This document shows, piece by piece, positions 1 to 13,400 of a stretch of DNA of 64,000 bases. Both the position numbers and the translations under genes were made by a program. Below the pieces are notes generated by a model that saw only the letters and a list, made by a program, of their open reading frames with translations, ran no database searches and was not told where the DNA came from. The stretch spans positions 8,766,985 through 8,830,984 of the forward strand of contig NC_085088.1 of the NCBI RefSeq assembly GCF_963422355.1, in the 5' to 3' direction. Source of the DNA: Corticium candelabrum (lineage: Eukaryota > Porifera > Homoscleromorpha > Homosclerophorida > Plakinidae). Position 1 is the stretch's first letter, and the number at the start of each line of letters is the position of its first letter.

Positions 1-445
1 TGAATTACTGGTACTAAAGAGCTACAACGACAGAAATAATGTGCCATCCTAAGCATTCATAAATAATTTTTTATTTTCCTGTACAGATGACAAAATGGAC
101 ACACCCTAAAATGTAGCATGGCGGCAGGGCCTCGGCCTGGGGAAACCCCTGGACTTGACTTGTGCTGCAATAGCCAAAGAAGAATTACAATAGGAATTAT
201 CCATTAACATCACCATCTAGCAAACTACACAACTTTTACTTAGGGGTCACTCAAAATTATCAACAGTTTCTCGAGCATACAAAGTGAATGCTAGGGGTAG
301 GGTTATTGACCTCTGTATGCTTATAAAGTGTCAGTCAGTAGCAGTGACTGAAGAGTGTTCACTGTCTAATTTTCATGACTGAAACATGTCAGGCCAAGCA
401 GTGTTCACTTGGTATTTACCCATGCATATATTGACTTGCAAATGA
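1..445. other. No gene seen
   Basis: AT-rich sequence with short reading frames only. It may be an intron of the gene whose tail lies at 446-703. I see no repeat, RNA gene or splice-bounded exon that I can support. Confidence 0.4.
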
Positions 446-703
446 AGTGGCCCACACAGTGTATTTGGAATTTGTTCTAGAACAACATCAGCGGTTCGTA
501 AGAATGCCCAGTTGCCTCTACCTCGACTTTCTCAACATTTTCCTCTTTGGCCAGGTCAAGGACAAAGAAACTTCCAGTTGACAGATCATTCGAGAGCTGG
601 AATGGAAGAACTGATTACTTTTGATAGTGAGCATGCAGAACATTATCTCAGTTTCCTGCAACTGCAGAAGGCATTGTCTGTCAGTGAGCTAACTCATCAG
701 TAG
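446..703 (+). CDS. Unrecognised 3'-terminal coding exon
   Basis: An open frame runs from 446 (after a stop at 443) to the stop at 701-703, about 85 codons. Codon use and composition look coding: charged, leucine-rich and without low complexity, with a C-terminal half rich in Glu, His and Leu (for example HAEHYLSFLQLQ). A possible acceptor (AAG) sits at 445. I do not recognise the family. It may be the last exon of a gene entering from the left, or part of the gene that continues into peflin if an unseen intron removes the stop. No polyadenylation signal follows closely. Confidence 0.35.
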   Translation, partial: SGPHSVFGICSRTTSAVRKNAQLPLPRLSQHFPLWPGQGQRNFQLTDHSRAGMEELITFDSEHAEHYLSFLQLQKALSVSELTHQ

Positions 704-1614
704 TATAGATAGATGTAGTACCCATACCCAGTCCTCTTCTCGCGTGCGCTCCACGTGTTTTAGCACATGAAAAGTCGATAATTTTGAATGACCTCTTACA
801 CAATAATCAGGGTGATACTTGTTCAAATTTGAATCCAGAAAAACTGATAAGCATCCGGAGTGTTCTTACATCTTATGTATGCCAGACAAATTCTGTCTTT
901 GACTAGTTGTTGTTTAAAATTTTGTATGTAACACGATAAATTTTAGCTACAACCTACGTTGTGCTTGAGTTCCTGTTAGTACATTATGAACCAGGCCTTG
1001 AACAAGTCTTACCCACCAGCCCACAAGTCCTTTGTGAAGTTGACACCAGTGCATGTTACTCAGGATCCAGTGCTGCTTAGGCATGGAGAGTTTGAGACAG
1101 CGATGAATGATGTGAAATTATGGTATCACGGTAAGGTTAGAATCTCGCCAAGTTATTCCCATGCATAGAATTTGCCAGTTTATTCTATTTAGCCAAATTT
1201 GTGATCACTTTCACAAGATTGCATCTTCGCTTTGTGGCTGAATTGATTGCATTGACTGATTGAAACAATACTAATTACAGTAGACCCTAGCATATCATAT
1301 GTCACGAAAGAATTCGGGTAAGTGAAAAGAACGGACAAGCGAAGTGTCGGAGTTTCAACCGTAGCTTGGACTTTAGTCTGCTTTTTTGTGTCTCAGTATG
1401 TACATGGTCTGAACTCGGAAACATGTACAATACGCTAGTGATATATTTTATATGCATTTTAATCCTAGAAGCCTCCGTATGTTTTTTCATCGCCATCACT
1501 GCACGTTGTCACTGTACTTGTGCAAACGGGCTTGTAACATCATATCTGCTTTGCAAAAAGGGTCGGATATGTGGAGTCAGGTATGCGAGGGTCTACTGTG
1601 TGTTGTTTTGTTAG
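704..1614. other. Intron-like region with one possible peflin upstream exon
   Basis: Mostly AT-rich. The frame from ATG 986 to a GTAAGG donor near 1131 encodes about 48 residues ending KLWYH, which could supply the helix before EF-hand 1. Its sequence is not the repetitive peflin N-terminus, so I leave it unassigned. Frames at 1302-1614 on both strands look like noise. Confidence 0.35.
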
Positions 1615-2356
1615 GCTGTAGATGCTGATCAGTCAGGTGGCATATCTGCTCAAGAGTTGAGACAGGCCCTGGTGAATGGAAATTGGAGTCACTTTAATCC
1701 AGAAACTTGTCGCTTGATGATTGGGATGTTTGATAAAGACAAGTTAGAGGGATTTCAGTAACATTTTTTTCCTTGATAAAGGTGCTTGTTTTAATAGGTC
1801 AGGAACTATTGATATCTATGAGTTTTCAGCTCTATGGAAATATATACAAGAGTGGAAACAGTGCTTTGACAGGTTGTTCTCATGTTACAGATTTGTCATC
1901 AGATGTCCAATAGTGTATAATTGAATGTCATAACAAATTTGATAGCTTTGATCGAGATCGGTCAGGAACTATTGATGCAGGAGAGCTTAACCAAGCCTTC
2001 TCCACATTTGGCTATCGTCTGTAAGATAGTGATATCATTGACAAGTTGCTCATCTGTGCTCTTGAGTCACTGTTCGGCTGGTTATTGCAGGTCAATGGAG
2101 TTTTCTCAATTGTGTGTTCGCCTATTTGACCGATCCCATGCACACACCATGAAATTGGATGACTTCATTCAGTGCTGTGTTATGCTCAAGTCTATGACCG
2201 ATGCGTTTCGAGGTCGTGACATTCAACAGCAAGGAGTCATCACAATAAGTTATGAGCAGGTCAGCCCATATTCATGCTTCATGAATATGTCTGCATACAT
2301 TAGAATTCTGCCGGTTGCAGTTCATGGAAATGGCATTAGACAACACTCTGTCATAG
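1615..2356 (+). CDS. PEF1: Peflin-like penta-EF-hand calcium-binding protein (core exons)
   Basis: Exons 1615-1742, 1798-1872, 1946-2020, 2091-2259 and 2321-2356 keep one frame across GT-AG introns of 55-73 bases and end at TAG 2354-2356. They encode EF-hand 1 ([12 protein letters not shown]), the peflin hallmark block [18 protein letters not shown]-hand 2 ([12 protein letters not shown]), EF-hand 3 ([12 protein letters not shown]) and two degenerate C-terminal EF hands ending FMEMALDN. The QALVNxNWS block favours peflin over its partner PDCD6/ALG-2. In animals peflin heterodimerises with ALG-2 and regulates Sec31 and COPII budding at ER exit sites. The usual Gly/Pro/Tyr-rich N-terminus is not found. 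An open frame at 986-1130 (ends LWYH before a GTAAGG donor) may be the preceding exon, but its phase 1 end fits only if the next exon starts at 1622 rather than 1615. Fourth and fifth EF loops lack canonical ligands, as is usual in the family. Confidence 0.88.
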
Positions 2357-2638
2357 CAGCTGTGACTGCAACTACTTGTGATGATGTGTGCAGAAGGGTC
2401 GATCTATTCGTGGCATGAAACGATTGAATTCATTCTTGTGAATATGTATGCTGCTTTATGAGTTTGCATGCTAGCTTCCTTATATGCACTTTCTAGTGTA
2501 GTCTTGTCATAATAGAATCTGTGCTGCATTTCATTCGATTAATTAGTCAAACAAGCTACAAAAATATTTTATTTACATACCCTTGAGTAGCATAAAACAT
2601 GAAGCTACTAACTACCATGAACACATGACAAGGAGTTA
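2357..2638. other. Convergent 3' ends of peflin and rhophilin
   Basis: Only 282 bases separate the two stop codons on opposite strands. The - strand polyadenylation signal for rhophilin (AATAAA, plus-strand TTTATT at 2568-2573) lies 66 bases after its stop. I see no exact AATAAA for peflin before the rhophilin stop, so the transcripts may overlap. Confidence 0.6.
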
Positions 2639-5600
2639 TCAATTATCTATCATGACATCATCGTCATCAGCTACAACAGTCTCGGCCAGTTGCACTCTTA
2701 CATCTAGTTTCACTGGTTTGGCCACGGCATACTCGTCGTTATCTTCATCAGTATTCTCTTGATTGTCGACATTCTTGCCACCCTCTTTGCCCCCTTGCCC
2801 AGCATCCTGCCTATCTTCCTGATTGCCCTCTTTATTAGATACATCTTCTTGAACAGCTACTATATCCGCATTGCTCATGTCTGGTTCTTCGAGTCTTTGT
2901 AATTCGGTTGCAGCATTTATTAATTTGCTAGCTTGTACAATTTTGTCTGAACCTTGCTGGATGTGAGACTCATTGATAACTTTCAATTCCATCTCACGGG
3001 TTGCTACTTTTAATAGATCAATTTGACTGTCTTCTCCACTGTTCTCGTTGTCGACACTGCGTGATTCATTATCATTGGCACAAGGCATGTTCTCAAATTC
3101 CTCAGTAACACGGCCAAGTCCACTGCTTGATGTACTGTCAGACACATACGATAAAGCCCTTCTACCTGTCTCAGGACTGTCACTGGCTAGTGGAACATTG
3201 CTGACAGTGTGAATGATGATACTGTTAGAACGAGATAGGGTGGGGCTGGCTTGCAGGACTTCTTCAACATTTTCAGGACTCATCACTGACAACACTACAT
3301 GCTCACCTCGAAATCTAATGGCTCCAACCACTTCATCATGTGTCATAAACTTAGATACTTCCCCATTTACTGCAGTGATGACATCACCACGAAGTAGACC
3401 AGCTGTCTACCAATCAGCTGATATAAATAGCGTGTTAATAGAACATGTCACTATTTACAGTACTTACCTCTGCAGGAGACCCGATGTCAACAGATCGAAC
3501 TTTGACTGGCCTATTACCTCTGATCACAAAACCAAACCCTTCATCTGACTGTGTAATAGCGACGTCATGTGGTGGTCCAAGGACAACGTTAGCATTGAAA
3601 ATTAATGACGGCCCCTAGGGAAAGTAAACATTCTCAGTACTCTGCTTGTTTCAAATGTCCAGATGAACATTGTCTTGTGTAGCCAGACCCTCTCCCACCA
3701 TCACACTTTCTCACCTGGACGTTTATACGATGGTGGAGAGACTCTGGCTATGCGAGATTACGTTGGATGTTTGTATATAAAGACAGTTATCATGCCATAA
3801 AGACAAGAAGCGGAACAAACCAGTCGTCGAAAAAAATCAATGACACCCATCTTGTTGAAGTCTGGTTTTTCTGGTGCAAGTGGTCTTCCAAGAACTCTTT
3901 CACCTATGCAAATAGACACCAAGGCACACTAAGTTAATTAAAGCTCTTTCAATCTTAGCTGCTCTGTAACCTTTCACACGGGGTAGTAAAGACAAATCAA
4001 TAGGCTTCTCAACAAGGTGCTTCAATTCTATGACTTTTGATAACGCATTTTTTCGGTCCATTTCCAATATCTAAAGTCAAGAGGTGAAAACAACTGGTAC
4101 AGGAAAGAAACCAAGGTAAGTTACTGATGCATGTCTTCATCTGACTACACAAATTCTATATGCCCTTCAACAAGCATGCCATTTAACAGAAAACAGATTG
4201 TGAGAATAAATTTACTGATGAATCACTTGGTACACCTACACTATAACTGTAGATCCCAAAGGGCCAAAACACATAAATATTGACTTTCAATAGCCACACC
4301 ATTTAAATTTCCATAATTATCAGGTAGGAGCAGAATCTACTGTCTGTAGTATTCACATAAATAAAATGTTGCTCACAGAAGTGTCTACTTTACTAAAGAT
4401 ATTACTTAGTTTACCTATTTGTATTTCTACACAGCAAACTTTAAACTTAACATCAAATTTAACGTTTCTTTCCTGCAAATCTGCGATACATTCTCACTAT
4501 AACAGGGAGTCTAGAAAAGCCTGAATGTAATTTAACTAGGGTGTGTTTCCACTAGCACTTGAACCAGTTTAACAACTGATTAAGCTAAACTCGTTTGAGG
4601 ATTGACCTGTTTGCACCTGCAACCTAAACCACTTTCCCTAAACCTGGTTTGTAGTAGGTTTAGCAGAGTTAACGGTCATGTGACAGAGTGTGTGCTTGAA
4701 GATGGCCTCTGAGAATCCCGTTTTGATGGTATATACTATTATTTTGTTGGTATGGGAATGCCTTGAAAGATGGAAGGATAATCAAATAAAGTAGAGAAAT
4801 CAGCAGCTACTGCATGTAGATGCTGAAGTAGAAGTCTCAGTAAGAACCACCACCTTTAGTTTTAACTTGGTGACAGAGCAGCCCAATGTATCACAGCACA
4901 GGATAACTTGCACATCCCAGATGTACAATTCTCTAGTGGCAACAGCAGCCTTCTTGAACTGGCTTAGTTTATGAACTTGTTTAAGCTAAACTAGTTTAAT
5001 ATAGAGCTAGTAGAAACATGATGTACCGTATTACCCGGCATTTTGCTGCATGACGGTATAAGTGAAGTTTACCAAACATGAGACAGTTCTGGGGCATGCT
5101 GGTATAGGGTCGGTAAGTGCTGTGGCAATGGGTGGTACCATAATTATTCTAATTATAGCACCTCTGAATAATAATTATCAATCTAAATGGCTCTCCAATT
5201 AGAGTATAAAAATAATTATGGCTCCACAAGGTGCCTCACTTAGAGGGATGCCTAGGTAATTACAGTCATTACTAGAAAAAGAGGAAAATATGTTAGGTGC
5301 ACCCTAACCTGTGCTTTGCGAATCCTCAAAATACGCTCAGTTACCATCTAGAAAACTTTACAGGACACAGAAGTGAGGTAAGATTTAGGCAATCAATCAA
5401 GACCTACTGTTACTTGTTTTGCAATGATTCTAATTAGTCAAATGCCTCTAAAAATAATTTCGTTTCTAAAAGACCCTCCAATTAGAGCCTAATAAATAAT
5501 TGCAACTCCAGATGGTGCTTCGGTAAGAGGGGTGCTTCAATTAGAGTAATTATGGTACAGCTGAAGACAAGGCGATAGATACTAACATGGTGCACGTAAT

Positions 5601-6409
5601 CCATGATGGCAGAGAAGGATGGCAGAGTCGGATAGCATTTTTGAGAAGCAGGAGAGAGACACGATTGCTGTGGAAGAGCATCAAACAAGCGTTGGACTAG
5701 TCTAGCACGTGAAAGAAAATCATATACCATTGCCAAGAAACTGCGCGTACTTTGAGGCAGTTGTTTGACTCCGCATTTTGCTGCACGCCGGCAAACCCCT
5801 AAGTATACCAGCACCCTGATCAACTGCGGATACCGGCATGCAGCAAAAAGCGGGGTAATATGGTACATGTCTTTCACACCTGTCTAAACATCTAAAGAAA
5901 CACAAACTACATGACTATTATCACACTGTAATTATGAAATGCTAATGATTTAAAATTGGCACACAGTGAAGAAAACTTGTTGCCAAACTGCTAACTATTG
6001 ATCCCAAGGAAAGTGAGAGGTAACCACAATCAGTAAGTCTAGCACGTCACGGTGTTACTGAATTTGCCAAGAATACTTTCCAATATGCATTTACACTCAC
6101 ACCTTTTCCCTCTCCTAATCATCCCCTATCCTCCCCCACCTTATCCCTACCCTATCCCTTCCATCCCTATCCATTCTCTCTCCTATCCCCTCCTTCCCCT
6201 GTCCCTTTCCTCTCTGTCTGTCTGTCTGCCTGCTTGTTACCTGGACAATATCTGGTGGTTTTCTTTTTAAACCTGCGCTGCAGTCACTGTAGACTGTATT
6301 GGCAGAGGCCACAAGTGCACCCGCAAGTGAGGATGAGTAAACCAACTGTCTTTGTCTCTCCGAAACTAAGCCTCGATGTGCACATGTGCAGCAAGAGCTT
6401 ACAATAGTT

Positions 6410-6470
<61 letters not shown>

Positions 6471-7332
6471 TGCTGTAGCTCAATTGGTTAGAGAGTGCAT
6501 TAGGATAATGATAACATCTGGGACCTTGCAAGGTTACAAGTTCAAGTCACAGTGATGGCAAGCTATGGCATAATTTCCTTAAGCAAGAAACTTACACACA
6601 CTTGCTTCTCTCCACTCAGGAGTATAAATCAGTACACTGGTCATTGACTGGGGTGAACATGACTGCTGGCTTGGCAGTAACATCATGCAACAGACAGGTA
6701 CATGTGGGCCTTGGTGTCCAGTCTCAGAGCTGCGCCGTTGTCAGTGCCCCTGGATGACTCCGGCCAAGCTCCAGGTGGATTATAGCGCTGGCCCTAAGCC
6801 TCCACGTACCGCCCCCCCATGGAGGCACTGTCTCTAGAGGCAGGGGAGCTATCTCTGCAGCTGACCTTAAAGGTGACCATGAATGACGTGGAGGGCTTGA
6901 CATTTGTCCATTTGTCCACACAATCTGTGTGTGTGTGTGTGGGGGGGGGGGGTGCTGTAGCTCAATTGGTTTGAGAGTGCATTTGGAGAATGGAAACATC
7001 TGGGACCTTGCAGGGTTGCAGGTTCAAGTCACAGTGATGGTGAGCTATGGCATAATTTCCTTAAGCAAGGAACGTACACACAATTGCTTCTCTCGACTCA
7101 GGAGTATACATGGGTACCTGGTCTTTGACTTGGGTGGACATGACTGCTGACGTGGCAGTAACAGCATGCAGCAGACCGGGTACTTGCGGCCTTCGTGTCC
7201 AGGTGGATTATAGCGCTGGCCCTAAGCCTCCACGTAGCGCATGAAGGGCCTGTCTCTAGAGGCAGGGGAGCTATCTTCATAACTGACATTAAGGTTGATG
7301 TCGAACGACGCGAAGGGCTTAACATTTGTCCA

Positions 7333-7415
<83 letters not shown>

Positions 7416-10400
7416 TGCTGTTTCTTAGACTTTGATTCATGGATTTGCAAGATAAAAACTTCATTCTTGAGTTATGGGTGATTCTCAGTGCACATGCACA
7501 GTTGAACAGAAGTGTACAATAGTCTGCGCCATGTGTTTGTACTACTGAACTAGGACTCAATAAAGTCATGCCCAGTTGATTGTGTACTGAAGCATTGGCA
7601 CACTGGTGCTTTCAGTTTTGTATATTAGTATAGCAATGCAGTGGCAGCCAGTCAACCATTTGTCTGGCTGACTCTAATACTATTACAATTTCTTCACCAA
7701 TCTATACCTATCCATAGCCTATGCACACTATCCCTTTGTAGCGATATCTTGTATCTTGCTAGTTGTTTGACACTTAGTGACTACCCTTACACAAGTTCAG
7801 CTCCCAATATATGCAGAAAGATGACTAGCTCCAAAGTTTCAGCTCCAAGATTCCGACACAAACCAGCCCAGTATGTTGTTGAGTTGAATTGGCATACAGA
7901 GAGAAAGGAAATATGGTTTCTAACAATACCCTGCATAGCTGTTTTAGCACTTACAGTCAGTGATATTGCGATGTGTGTCTCTAAATGATTCATCATTTTG
8001 ACATAGTGTACTTGCATGCTACATAACACTATCATTATTAAAGGCACACTCCAAAGAAGTGCATAGCATCTAGTGAGCAGTGTACTGTGCAACCGAAATA
8101 GCGAAGTCCAGAAATCGAGGGCATTCACGAAAGTGTTCCTGCAAAAGGATGAGTGCCTCGTAAACTGTTAGAACATGATCGTCGACAGCATCCATTGCTT
8201 TTAATGCCAAAGAATCTCTCAAAACACCAATTCTCTCGAATAATGCCGGACAGAGATAAATCACACGAAAAGAAGGCCAGTCCCTAGACGGTCTGAAAGT
8301 AGCACGATGCTTTCCACTGTGCTTGGAGCGACAGAAACAACAGAGAGACAGTTTCTGGGAACATCATTGCAACAGTAAAGCCAAGTTCAAAATACTGATG
8401 CCGACATCAACGTCAACACCAATAGAAATGAATTCTATTCCAGCATCGGTGTCAGTGTCAACATGAAAGGATGCCGCTGACATCGAGATGGTGTCTTTGA
8501 AGTTTGACGCTCAGCTGAGCATCGGCGTCATATTGAAACGTTCGTAACGTAAATCTGTCGGGTTTGCTCTGAGATAGCGTCCAGATACCCAACTTGGTCA
8601 GTATGGATGTCTCATTAGCCAGTGAAGATGGAGCCAGTAGCCTAGCACACATGTTTGGAGTGTGACTTTAAACACACAACATGTATAACTCCCAGTGGTG
8701 CAAGAGTCCTGCTAAACCCTATCTAAGAAGGAAGCCACGGTGAGTTTTGAACCAAGTTCCTGTATTTAACATCCCAGCTGTGTTGGTGACAGAACTATAT
8801 AGATTAGTGTTTAGTGCTATAATCCCCTCCAAATAATTACACGCTATAAACTACTTTTAGGTATGCTAAGTTCAAATGTAATAACTAGGGTTATAGGCAA
8901 TCTCTAACTTGCCCCAGTAGTAACCATGTATGTTTACCGATAAAACATTCCCACTACCAGGTTTTTTTGGGAGTGTGGCGGGATGGGCAAGCCCACAACG
9001 CATGCAATCTGCTCGGACATGTGCACTGGAGCCGATCTCAAATGAGGTAGACTTTGCGTTGTTGCTATTGCGTGTAACATACGTTCAAGTGACATGGCAA
9101 GGCAATCAACTTCGATTGCCAGTAAGCCCTTCTCAGCAATGTGCATAGATTGGGCATGTGCAAGTGTCATGATGAAACTACAGAAAGTCTGTCTAGTCAG
9201 GCATTGATTGACGTGGACCACTGTTGTTGCTTCGCATGAAGCCATGAATAGTCTTACTCTAGAGTAGATTCTAGGTGCTACTTCCTGGACAAGAGTTTCC
9301 GGGTCACTGGAAGGGCATCTGGGACTAGAATCAGAGGCAGCTCATCCGGAACTGCAATCAACACTTGTGCATACGTTTGGACGAGACTATCATCCCGCAT
9401 TATTTGTAAGAGCCTATAATTGTGGCTATTGTCACTTTAGTATTGTGTTTCAGTAGTATGGAATTCTCAAACATTCCTTAGCTATACGACTTCGGTCTCC
9501 TATCTACCGTTTCTGAGCGTGATGCACTCCTACTTAAGCATGGCCACGCTGTAGCGAGAACCCTGGTCTACTTTGCAGAAAGATCGTGACAACATTCTAT
9601 GCTTCGATTCACCAACCTTTTGAACAGCAGCCAGCTTCTTTACTTCTTTGCTCGAATCAGCCACTTTCTGGCTTTCTTCGTGTAACTGAACAGCAGCATT
9701 GAAGTACAGATATCCTAAGAGCAAAATAAACATCAAAACATACAAATATTTTGTTATCAACGTTAGTTTGTAAAAGATGTTTGCACACATGTACTCGATG
9801 CCCTAAAAATTATGCAAAATTTGCCATGTTTGTCTTCCAACCTGTGACGACGCCATCCATAAAATATAACTGTAATAAGATCATGCTCTTTCAGTTTTTT
9901 CCATCACCTTCTCAATAATTCACAAGAAGTAAGCCAAGCAATACAAAAATTAGACTGAAGATGTTTGTCCGGAAAGTTTGAATACCAAACAAAGACACAC
10001 ATGAAGCTGGGGAACAAACCTCATAAGAACAGTCTGCACCATTAGGTTAGTATTGAACAAGCATGCAATAAAACATGCATTAGGCATTCTCAGAGTAATC
10101 TTCAGGAAAACAAAATTATCCTTGCAGGGAAGGTCAATATCCGAAACACTGTGGTGCCAATATCCAAGAATCCTTTTAGTGAAGACCAAAAAGGGTAAAT
10201 GCAAGATGTGCATAAGTTACCTTTATTGTATTAGCAAAAAGCATTCATACAACAATTCATTGCTTGCACCAAACTAGAGTGGTTCAAACCGATTGTTAAA
10301 CATTCAAATGTCCTACCACTGCCACCCCATTATAGCCAAAGCCTCCAGCCTGGTGGATAGCAACCCAATATAAGAGAAAGCAAACAACCTCCTTGTTAAA

Positions 10401-13400
10401 TTGCAAATGTCACAACTCATCCATAGTGCTGCTAATGTCAATTCATACCCAAATGTAACTGATCATGTCTTGATGATATGTTTGATTTTGATGCATTTTG
10501 TAGCTCCATCAATAATCTGTGCTGATCCTTGATTTCATCTGGGGACAAATCATCATCTAGACACACATAAAACATATATAATGCAGACTCATCACAAGTC
10601 AATGCAACAAACTGACCAAGAAATTCTACATGGGCAATGCCAGCATAGAAACAAGTAAGAGCTTGAAAGTGCTTATGTTTCAACTGCAATGACATCATAT
10701 CGTTACAAAATTACAACCATTACTTAATTAAGCAACCTCCATACTTTAACCATTGCAGTCCAGAATGAAGCAATCTTTTCCTTCAAAACTTTCGTCGAAT
10801 CAAGAGCTTCCACAACTTCTCGATATGAGGCAGCTACCTGAGTAGAAAACACATCTTATGTTCCAACCACATGACAGCAACAACAAAAATGTTTATGCAC
10901 CTGGCAGGTTTCCTTGGTAATGTTAATTGCTAACTCCACATCACCCTCCTGTTCTTTAATCATAATCTGCTCCCAGTTGCACTCTTGTGCCTGAGCCTAC
11001 AAAGCCAAAAAATATCATGACACGAGGTATGCAAGTATGCAATTTCTCACCATCATCAGTAAGTACAAAACATTCACTGATTCATTCGAAATGTCAAGAC
11101 TTGGTGAATTCACAAATGCTCTACTCATGAGTTGCAACATACCTGCATAAGTGACACAACAAATACTAACAATTTCACTGTGCATCACAAGGCCATAAGA
11201 AAGACGCTCTAGAGCAGGGGAGCTACAGTCATGCTCAGATATACAGGACTCTTAGCCCTCAAGCCTCCAGCCTTGCTCCGATCAATATACGCATAGATCA
11301 AAGCAATACACTTAACCTCCAAAACAGTGTCAAGTATATGATCAACAAACAAGAGGTCTACATCCCCAAACACGTTTCTTATGTCAATGCATTAGTAGTT
11401 TACTCAACCTGCAGCTCGTTCAAAAAGTTTTGTTGCTTCCTCTAGTCCATGCAGAGTTGTTCGATCCTGGAGACATACTATTTACTCCAAATAAATGACA
11501 CTGTAAACTACAATATCTGATGCACCTGTTCTACTGCCATTTGAGAATATAGTGCAGAGATATTAAACATAACATTTGCCTAAAAACACAACACGTGCAG
11601 CTTACTCATAAAATAACTGACTTGTCAACAAACTTTCTCAAATGCTATTGATCGTTGAGCTGAAGCAGTTCCAGACCAAAGATCAAACCTAAAAATAAAC
11701 AACTAATACTATCAACAGTTAACAGAAAACAGAACATCAACTCAACCATTGGAAATATACTTCTGCTACTGGCTTTTTGTTGCTGGGATAAAATCTCTTG
11801 TCTATAAAATATAGCTGGTTGCAGTATTCAAATAACAACTCTATTCCAGCTTTGTCTCGACTAGGCTTCTGTAACATCTTTGTTTGTGTCGCAAAAACAA
11901 ATAGCTGATCACCAACACCTTCATCCAAAACAAAGAGACATTCTGACCTCTCGCATTCTGTTTATTTCTTCTAGAGGTTGAGAAAAATCATCAGGACTGA
12001 CATGGTAATGTTTGATGAGCATGGACTAAACAAGAGGTAGACTTAAGACGTTATATATTCCAGTTTGAATTCTACCAAAATGATTTGCACCAACACAAAC
12101 CATGATGACTTTGTTGAACTTGGCTGGCTCAGTTTCCTTCATAGCAATAGGCAACATTGGGATTCTAGTAGTAGCATTTCTAACACAATAAAGCCATATC
12201 AATCATTTAGATGCCAATATTCACTTGCACTTGTAATACTGTGTTTACACCAAAATGTTCAGCACAGCCCAGCTAACTTTAGTTTGGTTGCCAAGGCTAC
12301 ATGTAACCAAGCCAATCAAAGAGATACTAGAGTTGGAGACATGGGATATAAAAGCAATGTATAGCAAACCTCTAGAAATGAATGGATGATACAGGCTATA
12401 CTATGAACCCAAAAATAAAAAAGCTCCTGATATGCTACCTCAGAGTGGTAAATATTATGACCTGAGTTGTGGAATACAATGCCATCTGTACAAACATAGA
12501 CCAGCATATTCCATACAGACACAGTCCTATGAGGTAGACCAACGGGCGCGGGGCACTTCCAGTCGTGTAAGCCTGTTATATTATTGTTACTAGTTACTTA
12601 TAGTCTAGACAACATCAATGCTAAGCATCAGAAGATAGTTCAGCCAGCCTGCAAGATACTCAGGTGAATAAACCACATCAATGTAAATGCCAAAGTCACC
12701 AGGTCATGTGTAAAAGCACATTTCGACAATTCCATTCTTAGATATCCTATTTACATAATTTGAATCAAGATTTAACCAATCGAAATTTGAGGTATTGACA
12801 ATGTTGAGTCTACTTGTCTGTTTGGTATCCAAAACTGACAGCTTTAAATACTTCATGAACAATCAAATGTCACAAACAACATTTACTCAAGAAGTGAATT
12901 TGTTGCACTCATTTGATTAAAGCTCTAGTGAAGAGTGTCTAAGCACAGCCCAAGCCTTTGTCGGCTTACACAAGTGAAAACAGTTGCCAAAACATCTTGT
13001 TCCCAAAGACTATATATTAATAGATAATGAATAAGGTGACCTTTGTTACGAGTCTGTACGCAGAGCAGTCTTTCAGTGGACTGACATAAATCACAATATT
13101 ATTTTGAAACCATCAACTATGGCAGAAAAGTGTTGAACAGTCTGTCTCTAAGATGCATTTAAAATTGGCACCTTTACAAAAGAGAAAGAGAAAAAGAACA
13201 AGGTAAAAACTCTTCCAATCAATCAGAATCTCAGATAGGATATGGTAACTCATTGCCCGTTCACACTAGCAAATTTGTTCGGTTCTTTCTTGTGTGCTAC
13301 AATGAGACAAAATCCTGAGGACTACTTCAGCAGAAAGGTGATCATTTGATATACTTTAAAACACTTCCAGGACTTCATATCGCATAATCCAGTTTTCTTT

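Noticed and set aside
6470..7020. Functional tRNA genes
   Set aside because: A and B boxes are present but no cloverleaf with acceptor stem and anticodon arm can be formed; repeated body and TG tail show a SINE.
7222..7569. Long Thr-His frames over TG/CA repeats (also at 6115-6531, 42057-42365, 45861-46049, 58916-59113)
   Set aside because: Pure microsatellite translation.
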